A DNA stretch of 64,000 nt from the NCBI GenBank assembly GCA_030761205.1, contig JAULJL010000004.1, positions 36,366,172 through 36,430,171 of the forward strand, read 5' to 3'. Position 1 is the stretch's first letter. Each line of letters starts with the position of its first letter. Below are positions 12,137 to 22,813 of the stretch, piece by piece. A program made the translations under genes and the position numbers. Origin of the DNA: Fremontodendron californicum. Taxonomy: Eukaryota; Streptophyta; Magnoliopsida; Malvales; Malvaceae. The notes beneath the pieces were generated by a model, which saw only the letters and a program-made list of their open reading frames with translations, made no database searches and was not told where the DNA came from.

Positions 12137-14030
12137 ATGAGGAAACTGGCGAGACAATTTCGAAATCCTGAAGATGACAAGTTCTCTCTCCCAACCATCG
12201 ACGATTCTCGTCCCATGGATACCCACGGTCTCTTTCTCTTTTTCTTTCACTTTTGCCCAGATATCAAATTTATTTATGTCCCCTATTTGAGCAATTAATA
12301 ATAAAAAGAAAGCTGTTCTTTTGTTTGGTATGTTTTGAAATTGGCAGAACAAGAGGAGTTGGTCCGTTCGCTTGAAAGGATGCTTGCTCATCAAAGTCTT
12401 CAATGGAAGGTAGTTTCTTTGCTTTTTCGTAATCTAAAAAGAAAAAACAAAAGCTTTTATCTTTCCCTTCATTTCCAATCCTAATTCCTTCACTCATATT
12501 ATATATACTTAGTAATTATTGTATTTCTGAATTTGTAGAGCTTGTTTGCAGCACTTCTCTTTTGTTACTCCGCGTTTCTTCTATACTCCATCTATCAGCA
12601 AACCTTATTTCCATGGGAACTGGTACGAATTACTCATACAGAGAGTACTCAATTACTTAATATGACCCAAAAACTACTTATCACCATTACAGATCATATT
12701 ACTCTTGGGAAATTTTTCTTGAGTATGATTATAGAATTGCTAATTTATTTGGATTGTGTCAAGGTCCATGATGCACTTTTCTTTAAAATTGTATTAATTT
12801 TAGAGTCCATTGGTGGACTGTATACCATTTCTTTTTTCTTATCACCAATCATCAAGTATAACTCTTTGCAGTTTGATTAACAGCGGTACCATGCTTACTT
12901 CATGGAAGAGGTTGATTCATGGATAATAATAGCTGCAGGTTTGACTGTTTGCTTATCCTCATTGATTTGCATTCCTTCATTTGCTGGTTGTGCCTGTTAC
13001 ATGTTAATTGTTTTGCTAAAATAGCACACAGTTGATTCCAAAATTCCTGATTTTGGCTATTCTTATGGTGAAATATAGCCATATTGTTTTACAATATTTT
13101 TCTTTTTGCCCTTAATTTGCTATTCATTGTAGATATTTTCCGCTCCTATTACATTCAACATGGCTGATATGGTTTTTCTAACTGTTAGATATTGTAAATT
13201 GACTAAGTTTATCCTTTAACAGATTGGCTAGCTGTTTTGGCTTGCTCAATGGCCGTTATGGGTCTATTCAATAATTCAAAGGATCACATAAGATGGATAT
13301 GGTACTCATGCTCTCTCGGCCTTGTGCTTGCAGTTTTCTGGTTATATTACATGCTGAGGTACATCAGAGTCTCAGAATTTTAACTCCCATATATTTGATT
13401 TTCATTATCCATATTGATTGTCATGATGGTGCCATGGATCTTTGTAAGAACAATCTATGATGCTTAATTGTGGGTTAATAAAGGGGAAAGTGTTGTGGTT
13501 TAAGGGGAATGAAATGAAGTAATGCGTGGTCAGCTCCATTCAAACCGTTTGGATTTCAGTCAGTTTTAATCAGATACACTTGTGTTGGATTTTAATTACA
13601 CATTGAAATACATGTAGTCAAAGCAGTTTCGGGCCTATGAGCTGCATTTGTTATGTTCTAAAATTGGTTTCTAATGCAGTCTTTTCAATTTATTTTCTTT
13701 TGTAATTAAGATGTTCTTGAGATCTTCTCGGTTTGCTTAAGTTTATTCTTTGATTCATCAATCTGGATGTTTCTAATATCTTATGCTTCACTTGCATGGT
13801 AGAATGCCAAAATTCCGTTGGGATGTTATCTGGCTTCCTCTTGTGCCCTTGAGGTATGGTCTATTTTTCCTGCCTTTCTTTATCCGTACATAATGCATAT
13901 CAAAGTCTTACTTGTACAATGAACTTGCAGTGGAGCTGGGGTATGTCTCTATGTCGACCATCTCCTTTCTGAGTCATCGGAAGAAGTAAGAAAACTCAGA
14001 AGCTATATATATGATTTCAAAGCTCGCTAG
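12137..14030 (+). CDS. Conserved-looking plant four-helix membrane protein, function unknown
   Basis: Seven exons join in frame: 12137-12227, 12348-12409, 12539-12622, 12884-12938, 13223-13358, 13803-13853 and 13931-14030, giving 192 residues. All introns are GT-AG. The N-terminal 50 residues are charged and soluble (starting MRKLARQFRNPEDDKF). Four hydrophobic segments follow, around SLFAALLFCYSAFLLYSIY, ADWLAVLACSMAVMGLF, LGLVLAVFWLYYML and VIWLPLVPLSGAGVCLYV, separated by short loops. The short charged tail reads EEVRKLRSYIYDFKAR. There is no signal peptide. I do not recognise the family. The consistent splicing and the hydrophobicity pattern argue it is a real gene. Exon 4 could instead start at the other AG at 12870, but that reading meets a stop at once. 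Confidence 0.85.
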
Positions 14031-14301
14031 AAGTCTGCTTCAACTCAGTATCAGACAGCATTAGATTGTCTAGCAGGATTGAGAATTAGAAGCAGCTTTT
14101 GTGAGTCAAGGGGGAAACAGGGTTGGAGGATTCTTGTTCTTTTCTCTCTTCATTCTTGTTTGTATCATTTTGGAGCGTTTAATAGTTATAAGTCTACCAT
14201 AAAGTGTCAACAGTCTATAGACTTTTGCTTACTTGATTTTCTAGTTTGTTAATCTAAAAATGTGTATTATCTTGATTGCCCTTGATGTCTATGGTTGCAC
14301 A
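14031..14301 (+). other. 3' flank of the membrane protein gene
   Basis: Probable 3' UTR, with no further gene. It ends in GTTGCACA (14294-14301), the left target duplicate of the adjoining transposon. Confidence 0.5.
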
Positions 14302-14477
14302 TAGGGGTGTAAATGAGACACTGGTGCTCGCAAGCTATTCGAGTTTGGCTCGAAAAAAAACTCGAATTCGATTCGGTCATTATCGAGCCGAGTTCGAGCT
14401 ATCGAGCGAGCCGAGTTCGAGTATCTCAATACTCGATTCGAGCGGCTCGCGAGCCTAATCGAGCTTTTGATTTTATA

Positions 14478-14561
14478 ATATATATTTTTATATTAATTTA
14501 CTATATTACCCTTAATATATATATTAAGGGTAATATAGTAAATTAATATAAAAATATATAT
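14478..14561. repeat. Perfect 84-bp palindrome (42-bp arms, no spacer)
   Basis: Each base from 14478 pairs with its counterpart up to 14561 around a centre at 14519/14520. The arms contain CTATATTACCCTTAATATA. It lies inside hAT-like element I. The related element II has only one arm. Confidence 0.95.
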
Positions 14562-15326
14562 ATCCTTAAAACCCTAAAACCTAAATTTTTTCACTCACCC
14601 TCAGCCGCGCCTCACCCCCTCACCCTCACAAACCTAACTTTTTTTTCACTCTCACCTTCGATTCTTCCCTCACAAACTTCTACTCTCTCATCTTCGGATC
14701 TTTTATCACCAGGTTAGTTAATCAGATTTTTATTGAGAATTTTTAGTAAATTTTAATAAAAAACTTGTAAATATGATAGGCTAGGAATTTTTTAAATCCC
14801 TTAACCAGCAGATTCAAGGTAGCGATTTTTTATCATTCCTATCCCGTAAGTTGGATAATTTGAACTTGTTGGATTATCATTGATTTATGCTTTTGCTAAT
14901 ATGATTACACATCTAGGAATCACATCTAGGAATCAGCTAGATTTGAATTCTTTATAATTGCATGTCTTCTTCATCTAAAGGTAACCATGAGATTCTACTT
15001 TATGGCAAGAGCCATTTGGTTTTCATCATCCTACCAAGTATAGATGCCCAATTTATTACTTTTTAATGGCCTTGGAAACCACCAGTTAGCTCTAATCAGA
15101 TGGGCGATTAGTACATCTGGCTAGGTTCATCTGTTCATGTTGGTTTGGCATAGCCCTTTTTTGTATATCGTGTAGCAGATTACCTGCTTCTTTGAATAAT
15201 TAATACAATTCAAGCCATTTTGTTTGTTGAGAAGTTTTTTTGCTTGCATGGCCAAGCAATATAAAAGGAATTGTGAATGTAGAACTAGAGATCTGGTCTT
15301 TAGATTAGGCACGCAATGGAGAAACT

Positions 15327-15806
15327 CTACAAGCCAAGCAATATAAAAAGTTTCATATTCAAGACAGTGACTTGAATGCTAATTAGTTTACTAACCGTTT
15401 CAGCCTGTTCAATGCTTAAATAAAGAGAATGTACATTGCAAATTGCTTGAAGAAGATGAGATACACCACGTTCACGATCCACATCATATGTTGCAGGCTC
15501 ATCAAATTTATAGATTCTAATATCAGCTTTTTCTAGAGAATTCATGTTTCCTAATGTATAGCCTTCAGCTATTAGGTCAATATATTTGAAATAGACAAGA
15601 TTTGGAGCATTAATCACGATCGAATAATTGAAATCTCGGTGACCATTGATTACCATTACTTCACAAACCAATCTCTTAAGTGGAAGATTATGGATATTGA
15701 GCTTACTTATGTTAGGGAATTCACATAGCACCATAACCATAACCAACTCTTCTAGGACAAGGCAACTGGAAATTGGCCTATGAATTGAATCACCAGCTGA
15801 AAACAC
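15327..15806 (-). pseudogene. Captured F-box/FBD/LRR-type gene fragment inside hAT-like element I
   Basis: The frame reads as the LRR part of a plant F-box/FBD/LRR protein: LVLEELVM, LKRLVCEV, SIVINAPNLVYFKYIDLIAEGY and LEKADIRIYKF are hallmark strings. Neither the F-box nor the FBD domain is present. The product would be about 159 residues with no complete domain. In the family these proteins are substrate receptors of SCF ubiquitin ligases. This piece is probably captured cargo, not a working gene. Confidence 0.75.
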
Positions 15807-16391
15807 AATGTATTTAAGATGTAGAGTCTTCAGATTTTGTGATTACTAAGAGATGTCATTTTCTAATGTATATTGTAGATTTGATCAGGTTGAAGATGAA
15901 AAGGGCGATGAAAGGTAGAAAGCAAGCTTTTGAGTGTGGGTTGGCTTTGTATTGTTGAAGAGAACCATATGATGTTGTGTGTAGATTATGGATTTAACTC
16001 TTTTCAATTATGTTAAATGGAACAAGGTCAAGTTTAATAATTTGAACTAATGTAATAATATTGTTATTTTGATTGAGACTTTTATCTTTTTGGTTGTTGT
16101 GTAAGTTTTTTTTTTTTTTTTTTTTTATCATTATGTCATTTTTTAAAAAAATCATTATTTAAATGCAAAAAAAATTGTATATGAAACGAGTTCGAACTCG
16201 AGCTCGAGTATGTAAATTTTGTAAATGAGCTTAATCGAGCCGAGCTCGAATAGTTCGATTTTATCTCAAGCCGAGCTCGAACTTAGAAATAGTATTCGGT
16301 CAAGCTCGAGCAGCGAATTTCGAGTCGAACTCGAGCTCGAGCTTCTCATTATTCGGGCTCGGCTCGGCTCGATTACAAACCTAGTTGCACA

Positions 16392-16533
16392 CTTGCATAA
16401 CTTTAGGCCTTCTACCCTCCCAGAACAATTTCAACCTGCTACAATTGAGAATGGTGACATAGGGCAGCAGGAGCAATTTCCGTTTCCTGTTAGGGCATAA
16501 TCAGGTAGACTTTACATTATTCATATCAAGTCG
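16392..16533 (+). other. Short flank between two insertions, possibly coding relic
   Basis: The plus-strand frame ending at 16500 reads NFRPSTLPEQFQPATIENGD and then QQEQFPFPVRA before a stop. It is coding-like in composition but matches nothing I recognise. It may be the downstream flank of the membrane protein gene. Confidence 0.25.
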
Positions 16534-16953
16534 TAGATAAAACTAGAACTGAGAAAAAAATTGAGAAAATCGAAAATCGATTCGAATAGTACTATTTGGT
16601 TTTGATTTTGATTCAGTTTTTATTGAATTTGATTTTGATTCAGTTTTTATTGAATTCGGTTCGGCTAATAATTATGATTATTTGGTTCGATTTTTGGTTT
16701 ATAAATTAAAAAATCATAATTATTCTAATTGAATCAAATTTTATTTTTAATTATCTTTTATAAAATAAAATTTTTATTTTTATTTCTAAACTAATAAAAA
16801 ACTCAAAAATACTATAGAAAATATAAATTTAAAAAACTGATGAATCGAACCAATTTTAATTGATGAATTTGGATCAAATCGGTTCGGTTTTTTATGCTAT
16901 TCGATTTTTAAAAAAACAAAAATATTGTACATACCACCCATAGATAAAACTAG
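16534..16953. mobile_element. Unclassified ~394-bp insertion flanked by 13-bp direct repeats
   Basis: TAGATAAAACTAG occurs at 16534-16546 and again at 16941-16953. The enclosed sequence is AT-rich with GAATTCGGTTCGG and AAATCGGTTCGGTT motifs near its ends and a duplicated TTTGATTCAGTTTTTATTGA block. A 13-bp duplicate suggests retroposon-type insertion, but no poly(A) tail is visible. The class is uncertain. Confidence 0.5.
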
Positions 16954-17406
16954 TAATTTCTCACGGTTACACCAAGACACCCAACAGGGCTTGCTGGGCT
17001 TAATATATAATAATAGCTTAGCTGAATACCATGATATTGTTAATCATCGGGAAATTTCAATTGCAAGAGGGATCAAGTTGAAACATAAATTGTAGGTGTT
17101 CCTCTGGAATGGCAAGTGCCAACCCTATGTTCAGAAATCAAAGGAGCTAAAACTGGTCGCTATGTTGGGATTGGAGAAAACTTAAGAACATAAATCCAAA
17201 CCATTCATCATTTTAATCTTTTTATAAAGCTCTAGAATAAGCGCCAAGCTTAAAAGTCTAAACAACAATAAACCAAATATATGACGAAAATAATGTCTCA
17301 CAAGTCACAAATCACAATTGTAGCACAGTAGCACTAGCCAAAACTCTGATGCAAGCTTCTTGGTGAAAAAAAAAATGCAAGTTGTCGTAAACTAGAGATC
17401 AATAAA

Positions 17407-18786
17407 TTACTCATCATCATCAATGACCTTGGTGCCCAAACCCTTCAATCCTTCAGCTGGGATTTCAGCAACAGTTACTAGAGAGTAAAGCTCCTCCTTA
17501 GCATCTTCATCATCATTTCTCTTGCGAGCAATGCGAACCCTAATCCTTCTTGGGACACTTCGGATCCCTCTGCTCCAGATTTGTTTGTTCAGCTTAACAT
17601 CAACTCTCACATCCTTGGTCCCCATGGCTTTTTGTGTAAACTTCCTGATCTCCTTTATAGCCTTGGGAGCTTTCTTCTTAAATGTGCTGTTTCCAAGATT
17701 ACCAAGAAGATAGTTAAAAATAAGTTAAACAACCTTTTGCTGGACATCATAAATTTCTATATGATTAAGGACTCATTTAACATTGCGGTTGAACCAAGCT
17801 TTTAGGCCAAAAAGCTCGGTTTCACAGCAACTCAATCCCAAACAATGGATGTCAAATTAACAGTAGGGTTGATACACATCATCGAAATATTGAAAAGAGT
17901 AAGTGTTACAGGCCTAGTATTCGAGGCCCATTAGGAAGGTGATGTCCAGTTAGAGTTAAGTAAGGTTGTTTGTAATTAACAAACTATTTAGAAGTTATTT
18001 AAACTCTGTTAAGAATTAAGTAATTATGGAAGGGTCCGAAATTGAGGGTAGCTGTTGTTAAAAGGACAATGTGTACTGACATTGAGGCAATCTATGAAAA
18101 TATAATCCTTCTCTCTATTCTGTTATAACCTCCCTCTCTCTTCTCTCGCTTCTTTCTTTCATTCTTCTCCTAATCAAAATCTTCTAAATTCTTCCATTTT
18201 CATTAGTGTTGCATTCAGTTTGCACCAATTGATATAACTCATCCACTATATCTCTTGGTTGCAACCGTGTGACTCCACCATATCTCTCAGTTGCAAGTGT
18301 GTGGCGTGAGGTGATGCCAGCATTACAATGTTCGTCCAGGGTTAGGTTAAGCTAGCGCAAAACCAGCAGCCTGCCTGAGCGCCAAAATTTTACGGGGCAT
18401 GGTAAATTGTTATGTGACTAATTGCAAGATATCGGACCTGAATCCACATCGAAAGTATAGAAATTACTTGTGAGATTTATATGGATCTATATTCTCCCAT
18501 CCTAATTGTTAGCTTTTGGGGCGTGATTCTCCTAAGTTCGTATCAGTAATAAGTCAAGCAAACAACTTTTTATAAAACAAGAAGCTAATTTTACAACCAA
18601 ACCAAAAAAGACCCACCAAGCAAAGAGCACAATACCAAGAATAGAAGGAAAAAGGAAGCAAAGCAAATCAATGATTTCTTTTTTAAAGGGAAAGATTACT
18701 TACCAGCCATGAAGGCGCTTGTGAAGGTTGATGGTGTACTCTCTGGTCACCACCTCTTCCTTTCTTCCACTTGTTTTCTCAACCAT
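17407..18786 (-). CDS. RPL31: 60S ribosomal protein L31 (eL31)
   Basis: Two coding exons on the minus strand, 18704-18786 and 17407-17686, join in frame to give 120 residues, the normal size. The product starts MVEKTSGRKEEVVTREYTIN. It continues through TFKKKAPKAIKEIRKF, DVRVDVKLNKQIW and RVRIARKRNDDEDAKEELYS, and ends KVIDDDE. It is a component of the large ribosomal subunit near the peptide exit tunnel. The 1017-bp coding intron carries transposon-like sequence. A further intron (18815-18993) lies in the 5' UTR. All splice sites are GT-AG. Confidence 0.96.
17900..18560. mobile_element. Probable transposon/LTR remnant in the RPL31 intron
   Basis: This intronic block is less AT-rich than its surroundings. 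It has TGTTACAGGCCTAG near 17906 and CCACATCGAAAG...TTTTGGGGCGTGATTCTCC near 18450-18530, a composition common in small plant LTR elements. No clear termini or target duplicates were found, so the class and ends are uncertain. Confidence 0.4.
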
Positions 18787-19120
18787 TGTTACTCTCTCTT
18801 GAGTTAGCCCTTACCTGCAATTCAGTCACCCATTGTCAGTTCAAAACCAACTCTTAATCAACAGAACTTATTTTATTTTTTTTTAAGTAAATCAGAAACA
18901 GAGAAAATAATATTGTAGTTCTTTTTTTAAAATTTTCCAAATCTCGTTGGATTTTCTTGGAAACCAAACGAAGGGAAACGGTGAGAGAGAGACCTGGCTG
19001 CGTATGAAGGAAAGCAGAAGCTACAAAAGAGAAGAGAGGAAGGGAGCTCAGCTAAAAATGAAACATAAAACCCTAGTTTGCAAAGATTAATGGACCGTGG
19101 ACCGCCACTTTGATTGGGCC
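18787..19120 (-). promoter_or_regulatory. RPL31 5' UTR (with intron) and promoter motifs
   Basis: A 5' UTR intron runs from 18815 to 18993 (GT-AG on the minus strand). Upstream lie AAACCCTAG (telo-box, plus-strand orientation, 19068-19076) and TGGGCC (site II, 19115-19120). The same pair marks the RPS30 promoter in this window. Confidence 0.7.
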
Positions 19121-19602
19121 TTCACTATGAAACCCAAATCCATGGTAAAAGGTCTCACTCAAAGAAAAATCTTTTAATTTTATTTTATTATTATAAAGTG
19201 GCTAAAGAAATAAAAATATTTTTGGCAAAAAATAAGAATATTATGAAATAAATTTGTTTAATAAACCAAAATAAAAAATCCATGTAAGATTCGATTTTTT
19301 TATTTATTTATGGTTGTTATTATAAGCAAATATATAAAGTTACAATGAAAACCCATTTAAGCTCATTTGTTAAAAATTATTATTAAAATATTAAAAAAAA
19401 ACATTTTATATTAATGTTTTTAAATATATATTTGAATTAAAATTAAATAATAAAATAATTATTTAATAATAAAATATATTTACTAAATTTAAACTTGAAA
19501 ATTCATGTCCAAAGCTCAACCCGATCGAGATTCGTCTATGATGATTGCAAAAAGGTGTCAAATCCTATATATAAATATGAGCTTTTTTCCGGTCCAAAGA
19601 GA

Positions 19603-20461
19603 TGATTGCAAAAAGGTGCTGAAGAGAAGGGATGTCTGGCAAATCCCTGTTCCTGAGAGTAGCAGCTGGGCATGGAAGAAGTTAATGAAATTAAGGCATA
19701 AGATTCAGCAATTTCCAGCACAGCAGGGAGGAAACAGATGGCCATTTCCAGGAAACAAATATGATGTAAAAGCTGTATGGAATGCACTCAGACCAAGAAT
19801 AGAAAAGGTGACATGGCATAGGTTGGTATGTTCCCAGACATGCGATTATATCCTGGATGGCAGCACTGAACAGGCTGCCAACAAAGGAGAGAATTGCATC
19901 ATGGGGGCTTGCAGTGGATGAACTGTGTGTTCTTTGCAAAGAGGAGAAAGAAACTCGTGATCATCTCTATCTGGGATGCCCTTACTCTGCATCTATATGG
20001 CAGCAAGTGCTTCTGAGCTCCAAGGTCAGGAGGAGAGTGAAAGGATGGGAAGAGGAAGTGAAATGGGCTACTAAAAAGCTGAAGGGGAAAGCATTGATCA
20101 CTATAATTCTAAAAATGGCATGGAATGCATTTGTATATGAAGTGTGGAGAGAAAGAAACAACAGAATCTTCAAGAAGATTGAAGAACCCTCTTCAAAGGT
20201 GCTGGAAAGAATCAAGGATTCGGTCTCTATAAGATTAAAGGGGCTACGTTGTATTGCAGCTGGTTCAATCAATGTCGAGCTATGCAATGGCTGGAACTTG
20301 AATTCTGATATGTTTGTTAGATAGAATTGGTTGTTATGGTTTGTTTTCTGCTATGTTGTAAATGGTTCTTTTGTAGCAGCTATGCTGCTATGTTGTAAAC
20401 AGTTTGTAGCAGCTATGCTGCTTCTTGGATAATAAAACTTCAATTTATCCAAAAAAAAAAA
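19603..20461 (+). mobile_element. LINE 3' fragment (zf-RVT region and tail), 5'-truncated
   Basis: Encodes the C-terminal part of a LINE ORF2, with KYDVKAVWNALRPR, SWGLAVDELCVLC, ETRDHLYLGCPYS and VWRERNNRIF corresponding to the zinc-binding region after reverse transcriptase. A deletion near 19830-19850 shifts the frame between the two halves. The 3' end has GTAGCAGCTATGCTGC repeats, TTGGATAA and a poly(A) tail. The near-complete LINE at 26232-29730 has the same tail design, so the two belong to related families. An 18-bp duplicate (GATGATTGCAAAAAGGTG) occurs at about 19542 and 19601. Confidence 0.88.
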
Positions 20462-22300
20462 GAGAGGGTCCCATCCTCTGTTACTGTTCATCTTTTTTCT
20501 TTTCTTTTTTTTTCATTTGAAACAAATTATTATTTTTTTCATTGGGAAACACATTAAATGAGGGACAAAGTGGAGTGTCGGCCTCTCCACTTTGACCCTT
20601 TTTTTTTATATAAATTTTTTAATTATTTTTATTTTTATTTTAAATTTAAATTTAATTTTTTTAAAAATTTAGGTTATTTTATTATATATTAAAAAAATTG
20701 ATGAAGATAAATGATAGAGTTTGTGAGAATTTGATAAGAAAATTTAAGTTATTTTAGATTTGATAATTCATGTATTTACGTCTTGTTCGTATTTTTTAAA
20801 TTTTTATGTGTCAAAATCGTGTTTAAAGTATTATATCCATAAGATAAATTTATAGATGAGGAAGTTTAGGAAGGGTGTCAAAATACGACAAGATACGAAA
20901 AAGAAATACGGACACGACACTAATACATGAACATTTCAAATTTTATATAACACAAATTATTAGCACGTCAAAATTTATACAAATATAAATTACTTAAATA
21001 CGATTATGATACGAAAAAATATACGAATATTATTTTAAAATCAAATCATATCAACTTTAAATAAATTATTTGATCGAGTCAGATTTAATCTGAATTTTAT
21101 TGAAATAAAAAAATAATAATAAATAAGATTTAAAAATAAATATTTATTGAACCCAAATTTTTTGGATTCGAGCATAATTAGATAAATTTTTAATTTCGAA
21201 TATCTGTTTTACTTAAATGGATAATATTGTATACTTGAAATCGTTAACTCGATTCATTTACATCCTATATATAAATTTATGATGTTTTTGTGCATGGGGA
21301 GACTATCCACGTCTCCCCTTGCTGTTCGCTTTTTTTTTTTTTTAAAGAAAAAAGAATGAAAGGAAAAGAGAGAAAAAAAAATTTGTGTGTTCGTATTATT
21401 TTTTTGTGAAGTATTATATATTTATATAAATTTTTACACGTTAATATTTCGTTTTATGTATATTTTAAAACGTTCGTGTTTTCGTATCGTGTTTGTGTTT
21501 CCTTTTTTTTTCTTTTTTAATGAAAAAAATGAGTAAGAAAAAAAAATTATGTGTTCGTGTTATTTTTTGTGTATTTAAAATATTATAAATTTATATAAAT
21601 TTTACACGTTAATAATTTGTTTTATGTATATTTTTACACATTCGTGTATTCGTGTCGCGTTCATGTTATTTTTCGTGTTTTGTTATAATTATTTGTTCTA
21701 TATTGTATTCGTGTCGTGTCTCAATTCATCTCATATTTTATATAGTTTGTCATTATGATTCAATTTAGAGAAAAATTTGTGTATCGTGTCATGTCTCAAT
21801 TCATGATATATTTTGCATATTTATCATGGTGATTTAATTTATAAAAAAAAAGTTGTGTGTTCATTACGTGTTCATATTTTTTTTCTTCAAAATATTATAA
21901 AGTTATATAAATTTTTACACATTAATAATTAGTTTTACACGTTAATAATTTACATAAATTTTTACACGTTAATAATTTATTTTATGTATATTTTTACACG
22001 TTCCTGTATTTGTATCGTGTTCATGTTATTTTTCGTGTTGTGTTTTAATTATTTTTTTCTATGTAGTATTTCAATTCATCTCATATTTTACATAATTTGT
22101 CATTGTTATGTAAAGTTCGAATTGAATTACACGTTAATAAGTCTTTTTAATTTCGAATTGAAGTGGACAAATATATGTTATATATTCAAATTTTTACACG
22201 TTAATAATTTATATAAAGTATTATAAATTTAAATAAAATTTTATACGTTAATAATTCGTTTTATGTATATTTTTAAACGTTCGTGTATTTTTTTCAGCAG
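20462..22300. repeat. AT-rich repeat debris with CGTGT-type repeats
   Basis: From about 20867 (GGGTGTCAAAATACGACAAG) the sequence has ACACGAC motifs; from about 21400 to 22290 the opposite-strand versions recur (ACACGTTAATAATTTG, TTCGTGTCGTGT, TTTTTCGTGTTGTGT) in several imperfect copies. This looks like one or more decayed hAT-like elements with CGTGT subterminal repeats, but I could not fix the ends. Two short perfect hairpins lie at 20566-20594 and 21296-21318. No gene is present. Confidence 0.5.
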
Positions 22301-22813
22301 CATAGCGCAGGACTATTTCTAGTTATGTATAAAAAAAACCGAAGTCAAATTTTTAATGTTCCAAACCCATCCTCTGCAAAAAACTTACTACTGGGATGGT
22401 GGCTATTGTTAAGGGTGAAGTAACCATAGAGAACAAATTTTAAGTATTACAATTATTTCATTTCTATGTCATTTGATGTCTTGACATCCTCAAGCAATAC
22501 TAATGTTAAACCATAAAAAAAAATATATATAGAAAGTTACAAATGAAAAGGAAAAGATATTCAATGGTACAGTAATCTGCGCAGGTAAAAAAATGAGTAT
22601 ACATTTGTTTCTAGCATCTATTGAAACCCAGCCAGAAGTAGATTTAGACATTTAGTGGTTGCATTACCCTTGACTCCCTGTAATATGAATGCTCAATGGA
22701 GCAACCTGTACGGAGCTGTATCTTGAACATCAATGAACAATAATCCAATCCTAATTCTTGCTTTACGTTTCATGGTAGGCGAGCAATCGAAGGCTTTTAT
22801 ACTTACAGGTGTG

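Larger units (their letters stand above)
14302..16383. mobile_element. Non-autonomous hAT-like element I carrying a host gene fragment (Pack-type)
   Basis: The element is 2082 bp. It starts TAGGGGTGTAAATGAG and ends CTCGATTACAAACCTA, and is flanked by exact 8-bp duplicates GTTGCACA (14294-14301 and 16384-16391). The subterminal 150 bp at each end are dense in GAGCTCGA/CTCGAGC-type repeats, typical of hAT transposase-binding regions. No transposase is encoded. The interior contains an 84-bp perfect palindrome and a minus-strand F-box/FBD/LRR gene fragment. A second member with near-identical ends lies at 49859-51010. Confidence 0.88.

Noticed and set aside
17581..17805. Plus-strand frames overlapping RPL31
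   Set aside because: They are antisense to the ribosomal protein exon, and run into its intron.
19536..20287. Minus-strand frames over the LINE fragment
   Set aside because: They are shadows of the plus-strand zf-RVT region.
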